From NCBI GenBank assembly GCA_949300145.1, contig CASGDA010000011.1, positions 1 through 64,000 on the forward strand: a stretch of DNA of 64,000 nt, written 5' to 3'. Shown one piece after another: positions 8,715 through 17,865 of the stretch. Positions within the stretch are counted from its first letter, which is position 1, and each line of letters opens with the position of its first letter. The notes beneath the pieces were generated by a model. It was given only the letters and a program-made list of their open reading frames with translations. It was not told the DNA's origin and made no database searches. This DNA comes from an uncultured Treponema sp. (GTDB taxonomy: Bacteria; Spirochaetota; Spirochaetia; Treponematales; Treponemataceae). A program made the translations under genes and the position numbers.

Positions 8715-9539
8715 ATGGATATAAAACGAAAGTGTATAAACCAACCGCTGTCAAAACAACCATTGGCACTGGTACTGATTCAGATCAGATATACGCCTAT
8801 CAATGCAGTGGATTCAAACATAGATAAGATTCAAGAAATTCTAAGAAAAGATTTTCCTATTTATGAGAAACTTAGAAATATTTCTGTCTCTGTATCTCCA
8901 GAGGGGTTACAACAAAATGCAATATCATTAGCAAGTTTCTCTTCAAGAAACGGCTGTGAAAATATCCTGCTGGATAAAAATCAAATCACCTTTCAGGTTA
9001 CGGATTATCCCGGTTTTGAGTCTTTTTACAGTAAATTTGAAAAAATATTGAATTCGATAGACTCTATCCTAAAATTGAAAGAATGTGGTGTTTACACAAG
9101 GTGCGGTCTAAGATATGTGGATCAAATCATTCCTTTGGACACCAATGATACGATAGATTCTTATCTGAATGAAAATTTTATCATAACACAACCCCCTGTT
9201 TTTAAAAATCAGAAAAAGGTTTGTACTGTCAGTATGGCAGGTCACATTGAATTAAGCGAAAATAAAAGGGGAGCAATGTCTGTCAATCTATATCAGGGAC
9301 AAAAAGGACTTGCACTTCCTCCAGATTTACTAACAAGAACACCTAAATTAAAAAGGGATGCAGGGAAATCCGAAAGAATCGGGCTTATTGACATGGACGC
9401 TTCTTTTACTCCGGCACCTGATCCGGAAGAATATAATGAAGAAACAGTTAAAGAAATATTCTACAGACTCCATGATAATATTATCACCGGTTTTTTTGAA
9501 TCCGTTGTCAGCAAAGAAGGAATTGCAAAATGGAAATAG
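8715..9539 (+). CDS. TIGR04255-like protein, first gene of a coupled three-gene cassette
   Basis: A 274-residue soluble protein with no signal peptide or membrane segment. The start (QPLALVLIQIRYTPI), the central GLRYVDQI and overall length match the sporadically distributed TIGR04255 family as I remember it; its biochemical role is unknown. GAGG precedes the ATG. The gene is visibly more AT-rich than its flanks, and its last codons overlap the next gene by ten bases, so translation of the two is linked. The location between an ordinary redox gene and glgA, with no mobile-element genes in sight, suggests an acquired cassette. The family assignment should be verified by profile search. Confidence 0.72.
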   Translation: MDIKRKCINQPLSKQPLALVLIQIRYTPINAVDSNIDKIQEILRKDFPIYEKLRNISVSVSPEGLQQNAISLASFSSRNGCENILLDKNQITFQVTDYPGFESFYSKFEKILNSIDSILKLKECGVYTRCGLRYVDQIIPLDTNDTIDSYLNENFIITQPPVFKNQKKVCTVSMAGHIELSENKRGAMSVNLYQGQKGLALPPDLLTRTPKLKRDAGKSERIGLIDMDASFTPAPDPEEYNEETVKEIFYRLHDNIITGFFESVVSKEGIAKWK

Positions 9540-10189
9540 CCACAAGTATGAAAACTGCGATTGACCAGTGCTTTGTTAATTCGTTAAACAATAAAAAAGT
9601 TCTGTTTTCCTTTGTGGAATCGCAACATTGCAAACCCGATTTTTCCAATGAAAGAAATACATATAATCCGGAATCTTGTATACCTGACAGTATGTTTTCT
9701 GTTTCTACCTCTCTGTTTTCTCCTGCATCAGTGATATCTCAGGAAACATATAATGATGATATATTGATTTCGGAAAAACTTAAAACAATCATCAGAAAAT
9801 TGAGCCTTTCAAAAAAAGGACTTTGCATGATTTTGAATATATCAAGGCCATCTTTATATAGCTGGCTCAGTGCCTCTGCAGAACCTGAAAAAGAAAATTT
9901 AAAAATATTAAACAGCTTATATTCTTTGATCGAAAAATCCGGTATTGAAGAACCTTTATTCAGAGGTTATGTGGAAAATCCTGTCAACGGATACAGTGAA
10001 AGTCTTCTGGAAGTTTTGAAAAAACAAACATTCATAAAAAACCGACAGGAAGTTACAGAGTTGATAAAACTGATTTCTGATTTATCAAAGAAAAGACAGG
10101 AAAAGATTAACAAACACAGAATCACAGAAAACAGATTATCTAATGAATCAAAGGATTTAATTCTGGAGGATAATCTTAATTCAATATGA
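9530..10189 (+). CDS. Helix-turn-helix protein, second gene of the cassette
   Basis: A 219-residue protein. An AT-rich coding N-terminus of about 75 residues precedes a helix-turn-helix at about residues 80-125 (SKKGLCMILNISRPSLYSWL), of the XRE/Xre-like type in which the second helix reads DNA. The C-terminus is charged and helical, rich in Lys/Glu. It overlaps the TIGR04255-like gene by ten bases and ends in an ATGA overlap with the third gene. A role as DNA-binding regulator or antitoxin-like component is inferred from the HTH and operon position; tandem repeats just upstream of the operon are a candidate target. Confidence 0.7.
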   Translation: MEIATSMKTAIDQCFVNSLNNKKVLFSFVESQHCKPDFSNERNTYNPESCIPDSMFSVSTSLFSPASVISQETYNDDILISEKLKTIIRKLSLSKKGLCMILNISRPSLYSWLSASAEPEKENLKILNSLYSLIEKSGIEEPLFRGYVENPVNGYSESLLEVLKKQTFIKNRQEVTELIKLISDLSKKRQEKINKHRITENRLSNESKDLILEDNLNSI

Positions 10190-10968
10190 ATAACCGGCTT
10201 TCATTGAGACAAGGCAGTTTTTTTACCGGAAAAAATGCAGAAGAAATTCTGAAAATTTGTATTGACGCCGAACCTGCTTCCAATTATTCACGGGAAAGTA
10301 TTATCACTGTTGTTCTATCCCAAGATTGTGATATTGTAAGAGAAAAAACACAGGAACCATTTATTGAATTCATATCCGGTACAAAGATTCCAACCCCAAA
10401 AGGAAACTACCAAAACGGGAAAAATCCCAGAATATTAGATATCAAAGTCGGATATTGTGACTATGAATTTTCAATTCATAACAAATTCCGTGTTAAAAAA
10501 GAAGTATTGGAAAAACTGTCTCTACAGGAACCTGAAAAAATTGACCTGAAAAATCTTGATATATTAAGAAAATGGATTTCAAAAAGATATACCAGGGCTG
10601 CCTTCCCCGATAATTTTAACAGCCGTTTAAGCAAATCCAAAGGATATGCCAAACTCGCAAAAAACAATATATCCCGGAATGTCTTGGAAGTTTTCATTGA
10701 TGTTAAAGAAGAAGAATTATGTGAAAGCGATTTCTACGAACCCCAAATTCTGGTTGTCATACCTGAAACCCTCGATGAAGGTGAACAAGAAAAAATCGAA
10801 AGTACATATGAAAAAGCATTTACAGTAAATGGCGTTGATCCCGATATTCATCTTGTAACGGAAAATCAAGTGACCCTATCTGACCTGCGGACATACAAGC
10901 GATGGGATATGGACTATTACAGCATGAATGGAGAAGAAGCTCCGCCGAAAGAAATTGATATTCTCTAA
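10186..10968 (+). CDS. Uncharacterised protein with SQDCD motif, third gene of the cassette
   Basis: A 260-residue soluble protein with no signal peptide. The clearest landmark is VVLSQDCDIV near residue 45, a strand followed by a Ser-Gln-Asp-Cys-Asp motif that looks like an active or metal site; similar [ST]Q-x-CD strings occur in poorly described proteins beside HTH genes. The C-terminal part has TLSDLRTYKRWDMDYY. It starts within the stop of the HTH gene (ATGA), so all three genes are translationally coupled. I do not recognise a named family. A catalytic effector role within the cassette is a guess based on the conserved-looking motif and on its position after a putative regulator. Confidence 0.68.
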   Translation: MNNRLSLRQGSFFTGKNAEEILKICIDAEPASNYSRESIITVVLSQDCDIVREKTQEPFIEFISGTKIPTPKGNYQNGKNPRILDIKVGYCDYEFSIHNKFRVKKEVLEKLSLQEPEKIDLKNLDILRKWISKRYTRAAFPDNFNSRLSKSKGYAKLAKNNISRNVLEVFIDVKEEELCESDFYEPQILVVIPETLDEGEQEKIESTYEKAFTVNGVDPDIHLVTENQVTLSDLRTYKRWDMDYYSMNGEEAPPKEIDIL

Positions 10969-11040
10969 TATCACAGCTGTAAAATTAAAAACAGCAGAAA
11001 TGGTATCCCGCCGAAATGAAAAAGCCCCGTGATATCGATA

Positions 11041-11403
11041 TCAGGTGTTTCCGCTTTCTTTCTGGAAAGAAACCAACAGCAGGAAAAGGGACACGGCGGC
11101 TGTGATGAACCCGGCACCGCAGCAAATGACGGAAAGCGCTTCGCCCAGATCCTCAAGAAAACCGTCCATACTGCACAGCGGAGCGCATACAGCCAGAAGA
11201 AAAAACAGAACGGCGCCCGGGGCGAAACTTTTTTTGAGGCGGACGAGGACAAAGACCGCTGCGGCGAAGGAAACCAGGGACAAAAACAAGGCGGGCAACA
11301 AATCATCAGCGGCTTCAAGAACCACAAGGGCAAGGATGCCTGCGGCGGCGCCGAGGAACGCATACATCACATTTCTGGAAGACAGGAACTCTTCAATCTT
11401 CAT
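11041..11403 (-). CDS. Small four-helix membrane protein of unknown function
   Basis: A 120-residue protein beginning MKIEEFLSSRNVMYAFLG. About four hydrophobic segments (near residues 10-30, 35-55, 60-80 and 95-115) fill most of it. ATG 11403 is chosen because GGAGG lies five bases upstream; a longer frame to 11481 has no such site. It lies downstream of glgA on the same strand. No family is recognised. Confidence 0.6.
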   Translation of the reverse strand: MKIEEFLSSRNVMYAFLGAAAGILALVVLEAADDLLPALFLSLVSFAAAVFVLVRLKKSFAPGAVLFFLLAVCAPLCSMDGFLEDLGEALSVICCGAGFITAAVSLFLLLVSFQKESGNT

Positions 11404-11517
11404 AAAACCTCCGGAGAAAGACAGTCCACCGGTTACACCGGGAAGCTTCTTCAGTCTAAAGCAGCGGCCGGATAAAAACATTAAGGGAAGATTAAAAAAT
11501 CCTTAGAAGCCCCCGTT

Positions 11518-12975
11518 TCACATTCTCGAATAAAGATCCATATAAATCTTTGAGGAATTAGCCCACGACCAGTCCTCCGCCATTCCCCTGGCCTGCATTT
11601 CCTCCCACCGGTCACGCTGGGTGATATACAGATAATAAGCGTGCTTTATGCGGTCCATAAGCTCCCAGGAGGAATAACCGGCGAAAGAAAAACCCGTCCC
11701 CGTGTTGTTGTCTTTATTGTAGGGTTTGACCGTGTCCTTCAGTCCTCCTGTTTCATGCACAATGGGAACGGCGCCGTAACGGAGGGAAATAAGCTGCGTC
11801 AAACCGCACGGCTCAAAGGCGGAGGGGACAAGGAACGCGTCGGCGGAAGCGTAAATCTTGCGGGCCATCGGATCAGAGTAACATATGTTCGCCGAAACCT
11901 TTCCCGGATATTTCCCCGCATAATAGCGGAACATATCCTCATACCGCTGCTCGCCTGTTCCGAGCACTATCAGGTTGATGTCCAGGGAACAGAGGTAATC
12001 CATTATCTGGTCCACCAAATCCAGTCCTTTCTGACCGGTAAGACGGGAAACAAGCCCGATGGTAAAAGCGTTTTCGTTCACAGGGAAATTCAGTTCTTTC
12101 TGGAAAGCCTTTTTATTTTCACGTTTACCCTGAACGTAATTTTTCACATTATAATTGAAGAAAATCTGTTTATCAGTCTCCGGATCCCACTCCTTATAGT
12201 CGATGCCGTTGATAATCCCCCACAACCTTTCATGGCGGCAGTAAAGGATGTCATCGAGGCCGTCACCGAAAGATGTGGTCTGGATTTCACCTGAATAGGA
12301 GTTGCTTACGGTGGTGATATAATCGGAATAAACCAGGGCGCCGCGCATCATGGAACAGTTCCAGCTGCTCCGGGGAATTGATGTATCCTGGAACGGCGAA
12401 ACCAGCCTGGCAGGCTCAAAACATTCGTCCGGCAGCCCGGAAACCCATTTTATGTGACCTGCATCCCATGTACCCTGGAAGCGGATGTTGTGGATTGTGA
12501 ACACCGTCCGGATTCCCCTGAAAAAGGGATCGCCCTGGAAAACCGTGTTGAGGTAGACGGGGACAAGCGCGGACTGCCAGTCATGGCAGTGGATGATGTC
12601 CGGACGGAAATTTATCAGGGGAAGGGAAGAAAGGCAGGCCTTGGAAAAATAAGCGAACCTTTCCAAATCCTGGAACATATCATAGTAAGGCACCAGACCG
12701 CTGAAATACTGTTCGTTGTCGATAAAATAACAGGTTATCCCGTCTAGAACCAGTCTTTTCACGCCGACATAAATCCGGTCATCCATCTGGAAGTAATAGA
12801 TGGTCTCCATTTTTTCCCTGTACTTGAAGGGAATCGCATGGTAATTCGGAATCATGACACGGATGTCGTATTCATCCGCCGGCAGAGCCTTGGGCAGGGA
12901 ACCGACCACATCGGCCAGCCCTCCAGTCTTCACAAATGGAACGCATTCAGAGGCGACAAACAATATTTTCTTCAT
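11518..12975 (-). CDS. glgA: Glycogen synthase (ADP-glucose type, GT5)
   Basis: A 485-residue cytoplasmic GT-B enzyme. It adds glucose from ADP-glucose to the non-reducing end of alpha-1,4-glucan. The N-terminal KTGGLADVVGSLPKAL is the ADP-glucose-binding signature of GlgA, HDWQSAL lies near residue 130, TIHNIRFQGTW follows, and the C-terminal FEPCGLTQLISLRYGAVPIV is the nucleotide-sugar-binding region. Length is normal. It lies 99 bases beyond a LacI-type regulator on the same strand, with no clear terminator between. malQ and a GH13 enzyme elsewhere in the window fit a glycogen pathway. Confidence 0.95.
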   Translation of the reverse strand: MKKILFVASECVPFVKTGGLADVVGSLPKALPADEYDIRVMIPNYHAIPFKYREKMETIYYFQMDDRIYVGVKRLVLDGITCYFIDNEQYFSGLVPYYDMFQDLERFAYFSKACLSSLPLINFRPDIIHCHDWQSALVPVYLNTVFQGDPFFRGIRTVFTIHNIRFQGTWDAGHIKWVSGLPDECFEPARLVSPFQDTSIPRSSWNCSMMRGALVYSDYITTVSNSYSGEIQTTSFGDGLDDILYCRHERLWGIINGIDYKEWDPETDKQIFFNYNVKNYVQGKRENKKAFQKELNFPVNENAFTIGLVSRLTGQKGLDLVDQIMDYLCSLDINLIVLGTGEQRYEDMFRYYAGKYPGKVSANICYSDPMARKIYASADAFLVPSAFEPCGLTQLISLRYGAVPIVHETGGLKDTVKPYNKDNNTGTGFSFAGYSSWELMDRIKHAYYLYITQRDRWEEMQARGMAEDWSWANSSKIYMDLYSRM

Positions 12976-13074
12976 AGAGCACCTTCCCGCATTTCAGATT
13001 CCAGTCCATTATACACCGGGATTACAGAAAAGAAAGCAAAAAGTTGGAAATATCAAGCAAAACCTTCCGGGAAT

Positions 13075-14088
13075 TCACTTGAAATTGGAGGTTGACTCCC
13101 TGATTATCAGCTCCGCCCCGAGGTAAATGGCTTTCATGGCGCGTGTGTCTTTTTTCATAACCTTTAGAAGCATTTCCACGGCTATCGCGCCTATCTGGGA
13201 GGTGGGCTGGCATACAGTCGTGATCGAAGGATTCATAATCCGGCTTATCTGGATGTTGTCAAAGCCGACAACGGCGATGTCGCCGGGAACGTTGAGCCCG
13301 GACTCAAAGCTGGCCTTTATGGCGGCGCAGGCGAGGACATCCGAGCAGCAGAAAAAGGCGTCCGGCCTGTCATCCATGGAAAGCATACGGAGGGCCTGCG
13401 CCCTGGCGACTTCAAAGTCCATGTCGGCTCCCACCGAACATACAATGGAAGAATCAACAGGGATACCGGAGGAAGACAACGCCGTGCTGTAACCCTTGTA
13501 ACGCTCCCTTGCGTATTTAAAACTGTCGGGGCCGTTTATGAAAGCTATCCGTTTCTTTCCCAGACTGATCAGATACTTCACGGCGTTTTCGCTGGCTGTC
13601 TCATCATCAATCGTGACGAAGGGAACGCCGGAGGACGCCACAAATTCACAGCAGGTTACGGTGGGAATCTCTTTCGCCACGGCCTGAAGCCTTTCCTTCC
13701 CGACGGAGTTGGCGCAGAGTAGACCGCAGGCCCTGGTTTTTCTTATCAAATCAAGGAAACCGTCAATGGAAGCCTCTGATATCGGGTCCTCGTTTACAAG
13801 AAGATTGTATCCGTTGGCGGCGGCTGTCGCGCGGCTTGCTTCGATAATCGGGGAATAAAAAGGATTTTTGAACGTGGGGACATTGAAAATAATCAGGTTG
13901 TTCCGGGGGAGGGGGTCAAAATCAAGGGAAGACACATCGACTCCCATTTTTTTCATCGCCTCGACAACGCGGTTTCTGGTTTCCTCGGTTACAAGAGGGG
14001 ATTTGTTGAGAACCCTTGAAATCGTGGAGATGGAGATTCCGGATGAATCCGAAATCTCCTGATATGAAAACCTGCCTCGTCTTTTCAA
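13075..14088 (-). CDS. LacI-family transcriptional regulator
   Basis: About 337 residues. The N-terminal LacI helix-turn-helix is clear (SYQEISDSSGISISTISRVLNKSP), followed by a periplasmic-binding-like effector domain (FFCCSDVLACAAI, GDIAVVGFDNIQISRIMNPSITTV). Start choice: TTG 14088 has AGGAGG six bases upstream, whereas TTG 14094 abuts the site. The gene is the last of a long same-strand series with a ribose-type ABC importer and sugar dehydrogenases/isomerases, so it probably represses that operon, responding to the imported sugar or an intermediate. Its operator was not identified with confidence. Confidence 0.9.
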   Translation of the reverse strand: MKRRGRFSYQEISDSSGISISTISRVLNKSPLVTEETRNRVVEAMKKMGVDVSSLDFDPLPRNNLIIFNVPTFKNPFYSPIIEASRATAAANGYNLLVNEDPISEASIDGFLDLIRKTRACGLLCANSVGKERLQAVAKEIPTVTCCEFVASSGVPFVTIDDETASENAVKYLISLGKKRIAFINGPDSFKYARERYKGYSTALSSSGIPVDSSIVCSVGADMDFEVARAQALRMLSMDDRPDAFFCCSDVLACAAIKASFESGLNVPGDIAVVGFDNIQISRIMNPSITTVCQPTSQIGAIAVEMLLKVMKKDTRAMKAIYLGAELIIRESTSNFK

Positions 14089-14101
14089 GCCCAACCTCCT
14101 G

Positions 14102-15067
14102 TCACAGGGTTTCCAGAATCTCCAGCTCCTTTATAACCTCCCATTCTTTTACGGGAGCTTCCTTGGAAGAGGCCAGAATATCCAGCAGCGATTCAAGCTC
14201 CTGATAATACCATCCGGTGGCGGGAATGTTAATACCCGTTGAAACGGTAAACTTGTAGCTTATGTCCGGCTTCAAGGTTTTACCGTCCGCTGTATAAACA
14301 CAAATCTCACTGCCGGTGTTTACGGCGACGGCATTCTCAAATACAATCCTCCAGACAGCTGTAAAAGGAATCGCGGCGTTGAGCCAGCCGGCTTCCGCCT
14401 TGACGGTAAAACCGTCGAATTCGTAAACAACATGAAGGTACTCGTCATAATCTTTGAAGGGGGAACGGCGTGCATAAGAGGACACACCGGAAGGAGCGCC
14501 GAAAAGACCGATAATCATGTCCAAGTCGTGGATATGCAGGTCGAACGGGAGGAGCCCGCTCTTTGACTTGTCAAAAAGCCAGCCGTCTTTCGCCCACGAG
14601 GGAACCTGGCTGAGGCGGGAAAAAGAAGCGTCCAGAACGCGTCCGTATTCGCCTCCATCCACAAGCCGCCGGAGAACCCTGTATTCATTGGTGTAGCGAA
14701 GTACATGGGCGGCCAAAAGGCGGCAGCCTGTTTCCCGTGCGTATGCAAACATCCGGCGACCGTCCGCACTATTCAAAGCGAGGGGCTTTTCGCAAATCAC
14801 ATCCCGTGAAAAGGACAGGGCTTCAGTCACATTCGCCTTGTGCAAAAAGCTCGGGGTTGTTATATCCACAAGATTTATTTCGGGATGTGAGGCTACAGCG
14901 TCCCCGATACTTTCATAAAAAGGCAGGGAAAAAGAGACCGCCGTTTCCCGGTCGCCCTCCCCTTTCCCGACGGCGGCGGCGACAACGGCTTTTTCTTTCA
15001 GGGACTGGAGGTTGATGTAATGAACCTTTCCCATCCCGCCGAGACCGACCAAAAGTATCTTTCTCAT
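14102..15067 (-). CDS. Gfo/Idh/MocA family oxidoreductase (second of the sugar locus)
   Basis: A 321-residue NAD(P)-binding protein: LLVGLGGMGKVHY at the N-terminus, ICEKPLALN near residue 95, and FDLHIHDLDMIIGLFG near residue 175, the family substrate motif with a catalytic-type Asp/His pair. It starts in an ATGA overlap with the upstream TIM-barrel gene. Family members oxidise or reduce sugars and inositols; pairing with an AP-endonuclease-2-fold isomerase is common in pathways that form 3-keto sugars. The true substrate is unknown. Confidence 0.86.
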   Translation of the reverse strand: MRKILLVGLGGMGKVHYINLQSLKEKAVVAAAVGKGEGDRETAVSFSLPFYESIGDAVASHPEINLVDITTPSFLHKANVTEALSFSRDVICEKPLALNSADGRRMFAYARETGCRLLAAHVLRYTNEYRVLRRLVDGGEYGRVLDASFSRLSQVPSWAKDGWLFDKSKSGLLPFDLHIHDLDMIIGLFGAPSGVSSYARRSPFKDYDEYLHVVYEFDGFTVKAEAGWLNAAIPFTAVWRIVFENAVAVNTGSEICVYTADGKTLKPDISYKFTVSTGINIPATGWYYQELESLLDILASSKEAPVKEWEVIKELEILETL

Positions 15068-15879
15068 AAGACATACCCGAGATTTTTAAGGTACAGACCG
15101 CTTTTGTATACGGCTTCGTCAACTTCGCATGAAGAAGACGCTCCGTCCCTGGTGAACTCGATTTCAATTGAAAGGGGAGCCGTGTTCCCTTTTTCATCGA
15201 GGGTTTTTAATATGGAAGGAAGATCCAGCCAGCCTTCGCCCAAGGCGGGGAAATTCCATTCAGTCCTCTCCCCCGCCTTATCCTTGATGTGGATATATTC
15301 TATCAATCCGGCGTTGGCCGCCGCATCTTCCGTTCCTTTTACATCCCCGTAAAAAACCGCATTGGCGGTGTCATAACATATACGGACGGAAGGGCTGTCC
15401 ACGATTTCAACAATCCGCGCGAGCCGGGCGGCGGTTCCGTGTTCGCCGTGGGTTTCGAGAACCAGCTTCAAACCGCAGTCCTCAAGAAGAGGCAGGAAAG
15501 ACATGATGTTGTTTTTCAGCTCCAAATCACCGGAAGAAGCCATGTCCTTCAGGTGAGCCTCTCCCACGCTTGATACAATGTAACGGGCGCCGAAAAAAGC
15601 GGCGAGATGAATGTTGTCGGTGAAATCGTGCAGACGGTTTTTGTCCATCAGGTTGCAGTGGCCGCTCATGGCGGGAACCGACAGCCCGTGGTCTTTTAAG
15701 GCGGCCTTTATTTCAACAAGCCCGCTGAAAGACATGGAAGGAAAAACATGCTCGGTCCAACCCTTCGTGGCCGTAAGCTCCACATTGTGGAAACCGGCCT
15801 CCGCTATACCGGAAAGAGCGTCCTTAACTGGAAACCCATGATAACAGTTTGAATTAACTATAATTGTACGCCCTTTCAT
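15064..15879 (-). CDS. Sugar phosphate isomerase/epimerase-type TIM barrel (AP_endonuc_2 fold)
   Basis: A 271-residue soluble TIM-barrel protein. Characteristic metal-site segments are visible: LVLETHGEHG near residue 145, with the Glu and His expected of the divalent-metal site; RICYDTANAVFYG near residue 180; and IEYIHIKDKAG near residue 205. SIEIEFTRDG near the end would supply the last ligand. The fold covers xylose-isomerase-like epimerases and the beta-eliminating 3-keto-glycoside enzymes. It is coupled by overlap to the Gfo/Idh gene downstream. Precise reaction unknown. Confidence 0.82.
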   Translation of the reverse strand: MKGRTIIVNSNCYHGFPVKDALSGIAEAGFHNVELTATKGWTEHVFPSMSFSGLVEIKAALKDHGLSVPAMSGHCNLMDKNRLHDFTDNIHLAAFFGARYIVSSVGEAHLKDMASSGDLELKNNIMSFLPLLEDCGLKLVLETHGEHGTAARLARIVEIVDSPSVRICYDTANAVFYGDVKGTEDAAANAGLIEYIHIKDKAGERTEWNFPALGEGWLDLPSILKTLDEKGNTAPLSIEIEFTRDGASSSCEVDEAVYKSGLYLKNLGYVL

Positions 15880-15888
15880 TTCCGTCTC

Positions 15889-16803
15889 CTAAATCACGTA
15901 ATTCCGCAGATAACGGTACGCAAGAACCAAAGAGGCCTCTATTTTCTCCCGGCTTCCCTCAAAAGCCCTGTCCTCCATTTCAACACAGGAACAGGAATCA
16001 TAACCTATCTGGGTCAACGCGGAAATGAATTCAGGCCAGTTCACGTCGCCCAGCCCCGGAAGTTTCGGAGACATATAATCCAGCGGATAAGCGAGGCAGC
16101 CGCATTCCGCCAGCCTGTCTTTGTGGAGCTTTATATCTTTGTAGTGGATATGGAAAATCCTGTCCTTGAATTCATGAAGGACTTTGATGTAGTCCATCTG
16201 CTGCCATATGAAATGGCTGGGATCAAAGTTGATTCCGAAATTATCATAGGGAAGAAGGCGGAACATTTCCCTCCAGATTACCGGTGAAAAGAAAATATTC
16301 TGTCCGCCCGGCCACTGGTCAGGACCGAAAAGCATCGGGCAGTTCTCGATGGCGATCCGCACACCCTTGCTTTTTGCATAATCAAGTACCGGCTTCCATA
16401 CTTCCACTGCGAGCCGGATGTTATCCTCTATATTCTTATTCTGGTCCCTGCCGATGAAAGTGGTGACAAGATTCACGCCCAGCATGGAGGAGGCGTTTAT
16501 CACCGAATACAGGTGGTCTATATTGGCTTTTCTCTTTTCCAAATCCGGATCCAAATTGTTCGGATAAAAAGCCAGGGAAGAAATTTCCATATTGTGCTTT
16601 TTCATGAAGGAAAGGATATAATCACACTTCGCCCCGTCCAAAGCCTCCGTGTCGATATGCGACACACCGGCATAGCGCCGCTCCGCTTTTCCGGCGGGCC
16701 AGCAGGCTACTTCCACACATTCATACCCGATGGAAGAAGCTTTCTCCACCATTTCTTCAAATGAGTAACCGTCAAAAATAGCACTGAGAACACCTAACTT
16801 CAT
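15889..16803 (-). CDS. Second sugar isomerase/epimerase-type TIM barrel
   Basis: A 304-residue protein with the same fold as its neighbour: GYECVEVACWP at the start, VRIAIENCP near residue 150 carrying the metal-binding Glu, FGINFDPSHFIWQQMD near residue 195, and IFHIHYKDIKL near residue 225 with the His-x-Lys/Asp set. The first residues, MKLGVLSAIF, are typical of the family. It lies nine bases upstream of the other TIM barrel on the same strand and follows a Gfo/Idh gene, forming a dehydrogenase-isomerase pair. Substrate unknown. Confidence 0.84.
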   Translation of the reverse strand: MKLGVLSAIFDGYSFEEMVEKASSIGYECVEVACWPAGKAERRYAGVSHIDTEALDGAKCDYILSFMKKHNMEISSLAFYPNNLDPDLEKRKANIDHLYSVINASSMLGVNLVTTFIGRDQNKNIEDNIRLAVEVWKPVLDYAKSKGVRIAIENCPMLFGPDQWPGGQNIFFSPVIWREMFRLLPYDNFGINFDPSHFIWQQMDYIKVLHEFKDRIFHIHYKDIKLHKDRLAECGCLAYPLDYMSPKLPGLGDVNWPEFISALTQIGYDSCSCVEMEDRAFEGSREKIEASLVLAYRYLRNYVI

Positions 16804-16815
16804 TCTGTCCCTCCG

Positions 16816-17844
16816 TTATTTTATAATCACAGTTTTTCCCGTCTCCGCGCTTTCAAGTGCGGCGAAAACGGCTTTCATCGCCGGTAAAACGGAAGCGGCA
16901 GGAACAGCTGACACCCCCTTTTCAATTGACGATATGAATTCATCAATGACGCCGCTGGAAGTCTGGTTGTCGTTTGTCTGGATGGCATCCACCTCATACA
17001 ATTCCCGCGTGCCGTCAGGATGCTCAATGATTATGGAAGCGGAAGGATCGGCATATATTTTCATGATTCCCTCCGTCCCGTAAATAACAGTACTGTTGTC
17101 TTCATTCCCGTAGAAAGTCCAGCTCGCCGTCATTGTTCCCACAGCGCCGCTTTTCATCCGGTAAATACACACGGCATTGTCATCCACAGGAATAAGGCCG
17201 CCGTCCGCCCCTTTTTTGTCAAGTGTTGTCACGATGGAAGAAACAGCCGATACCGTGTCATCCAGCAGAAACTGGATTAAATCCGTTTTATGAATTCCGA
17301 GATCCGCCATCGCACCCATCGCGGCCTTTGATTTATCAAAAAACCAGGTGTTCTTACCGGGATCCACGGACCAGGTTTCGGGCCCCCCGTGGCCGAAGAT
17401 TGTCCTGAAAGTCAAAGGACGGCCGACTGCCCCGCCGGCTATCAGGGAACGGGCCTTCGCATGGGTTCTGGTGAACCGCTGGTTCTGTCCTATCATCAGG
17501 ATACCGCTGCTTGATGAGGCGGCTTCCGTCATTTTAACGCAGTCCTCCAATGTCGTCGCCATCGGCTTTTCGCAGAGCACGTGTTTCCCGGCTTTGAGGG
17601 CCTTCAAGGTTATCTCCGCATGGGTATTATTGGCGGTGCACACGCTTACAGCGTCCACCCCGCTGTCCAGAAGGGCTTCCACGCTTTCATAAGCCTTCCC
17701 GCCGAAACGTTCCGCAAGACTTGCGGCGCGCCCGGCATTCAAATCATAGTAGCCGGTGATTTCACATTTACCGTTCCCGGCGTATTCCGGGATATGGCGT
17801 ACCTGGGCGATTTTACCGCATCCTATTATTCCAATCTTGTACAT
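16816..17844 (-). CDS. Gfo/Idh/MocA family oxidoreductase (first of the sugar locus)
   Basis: A 342-residue NAD(P)-dependent sugar dehydrogenase: IGIIGCGKIAQVRHIPEY, LCEKPMATT near residue 95, and GAMADLGIHKTDLIQFLL near residue 180, where Asp and His form the usual catalytic group. It sits between the ABC permease gene and a TIM-barrel isomerase gene, with short spacers, so it is cotranscribed. It is clearly a different subfamily from the second Gfo/Idh protein of this locus, which implies two distinct oxidation or reduction steps. Confidence 0.88.
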   Translation of the reverse strand: MYKIGIIGCGKIAQVRHIPEYAGNGKCEITGYYDLNAGRAASLAERFGGKAYESVEALLDSGVDAVSVCTANNTHAEITLKALKAGKHVLCEKPMATTLEDCVKMTEAASSSSGILMIGQNQRFTRTHAKARSLIAGGAVGRPLTFRTIFGHGGPETWSVDPGKNTWFFDKSKAAMGAMADLGIHKTDLIQFLLDDTVSAVSSIVTTLDKKGADGGLIPVDDNAVCIYRMKSGAVGTMTASWTFYGNEDNSTVIYGTEGIMKIYADPSASIIIEHPDGTRELYEVDAIQTNDNQTSSGVIDEFISSIEKGVSAVPAASVLPAMKAVFAALESAETGKTVIIK

Positions 17845-17865
17845 TCAAAACTCCTTTGCAAGACA

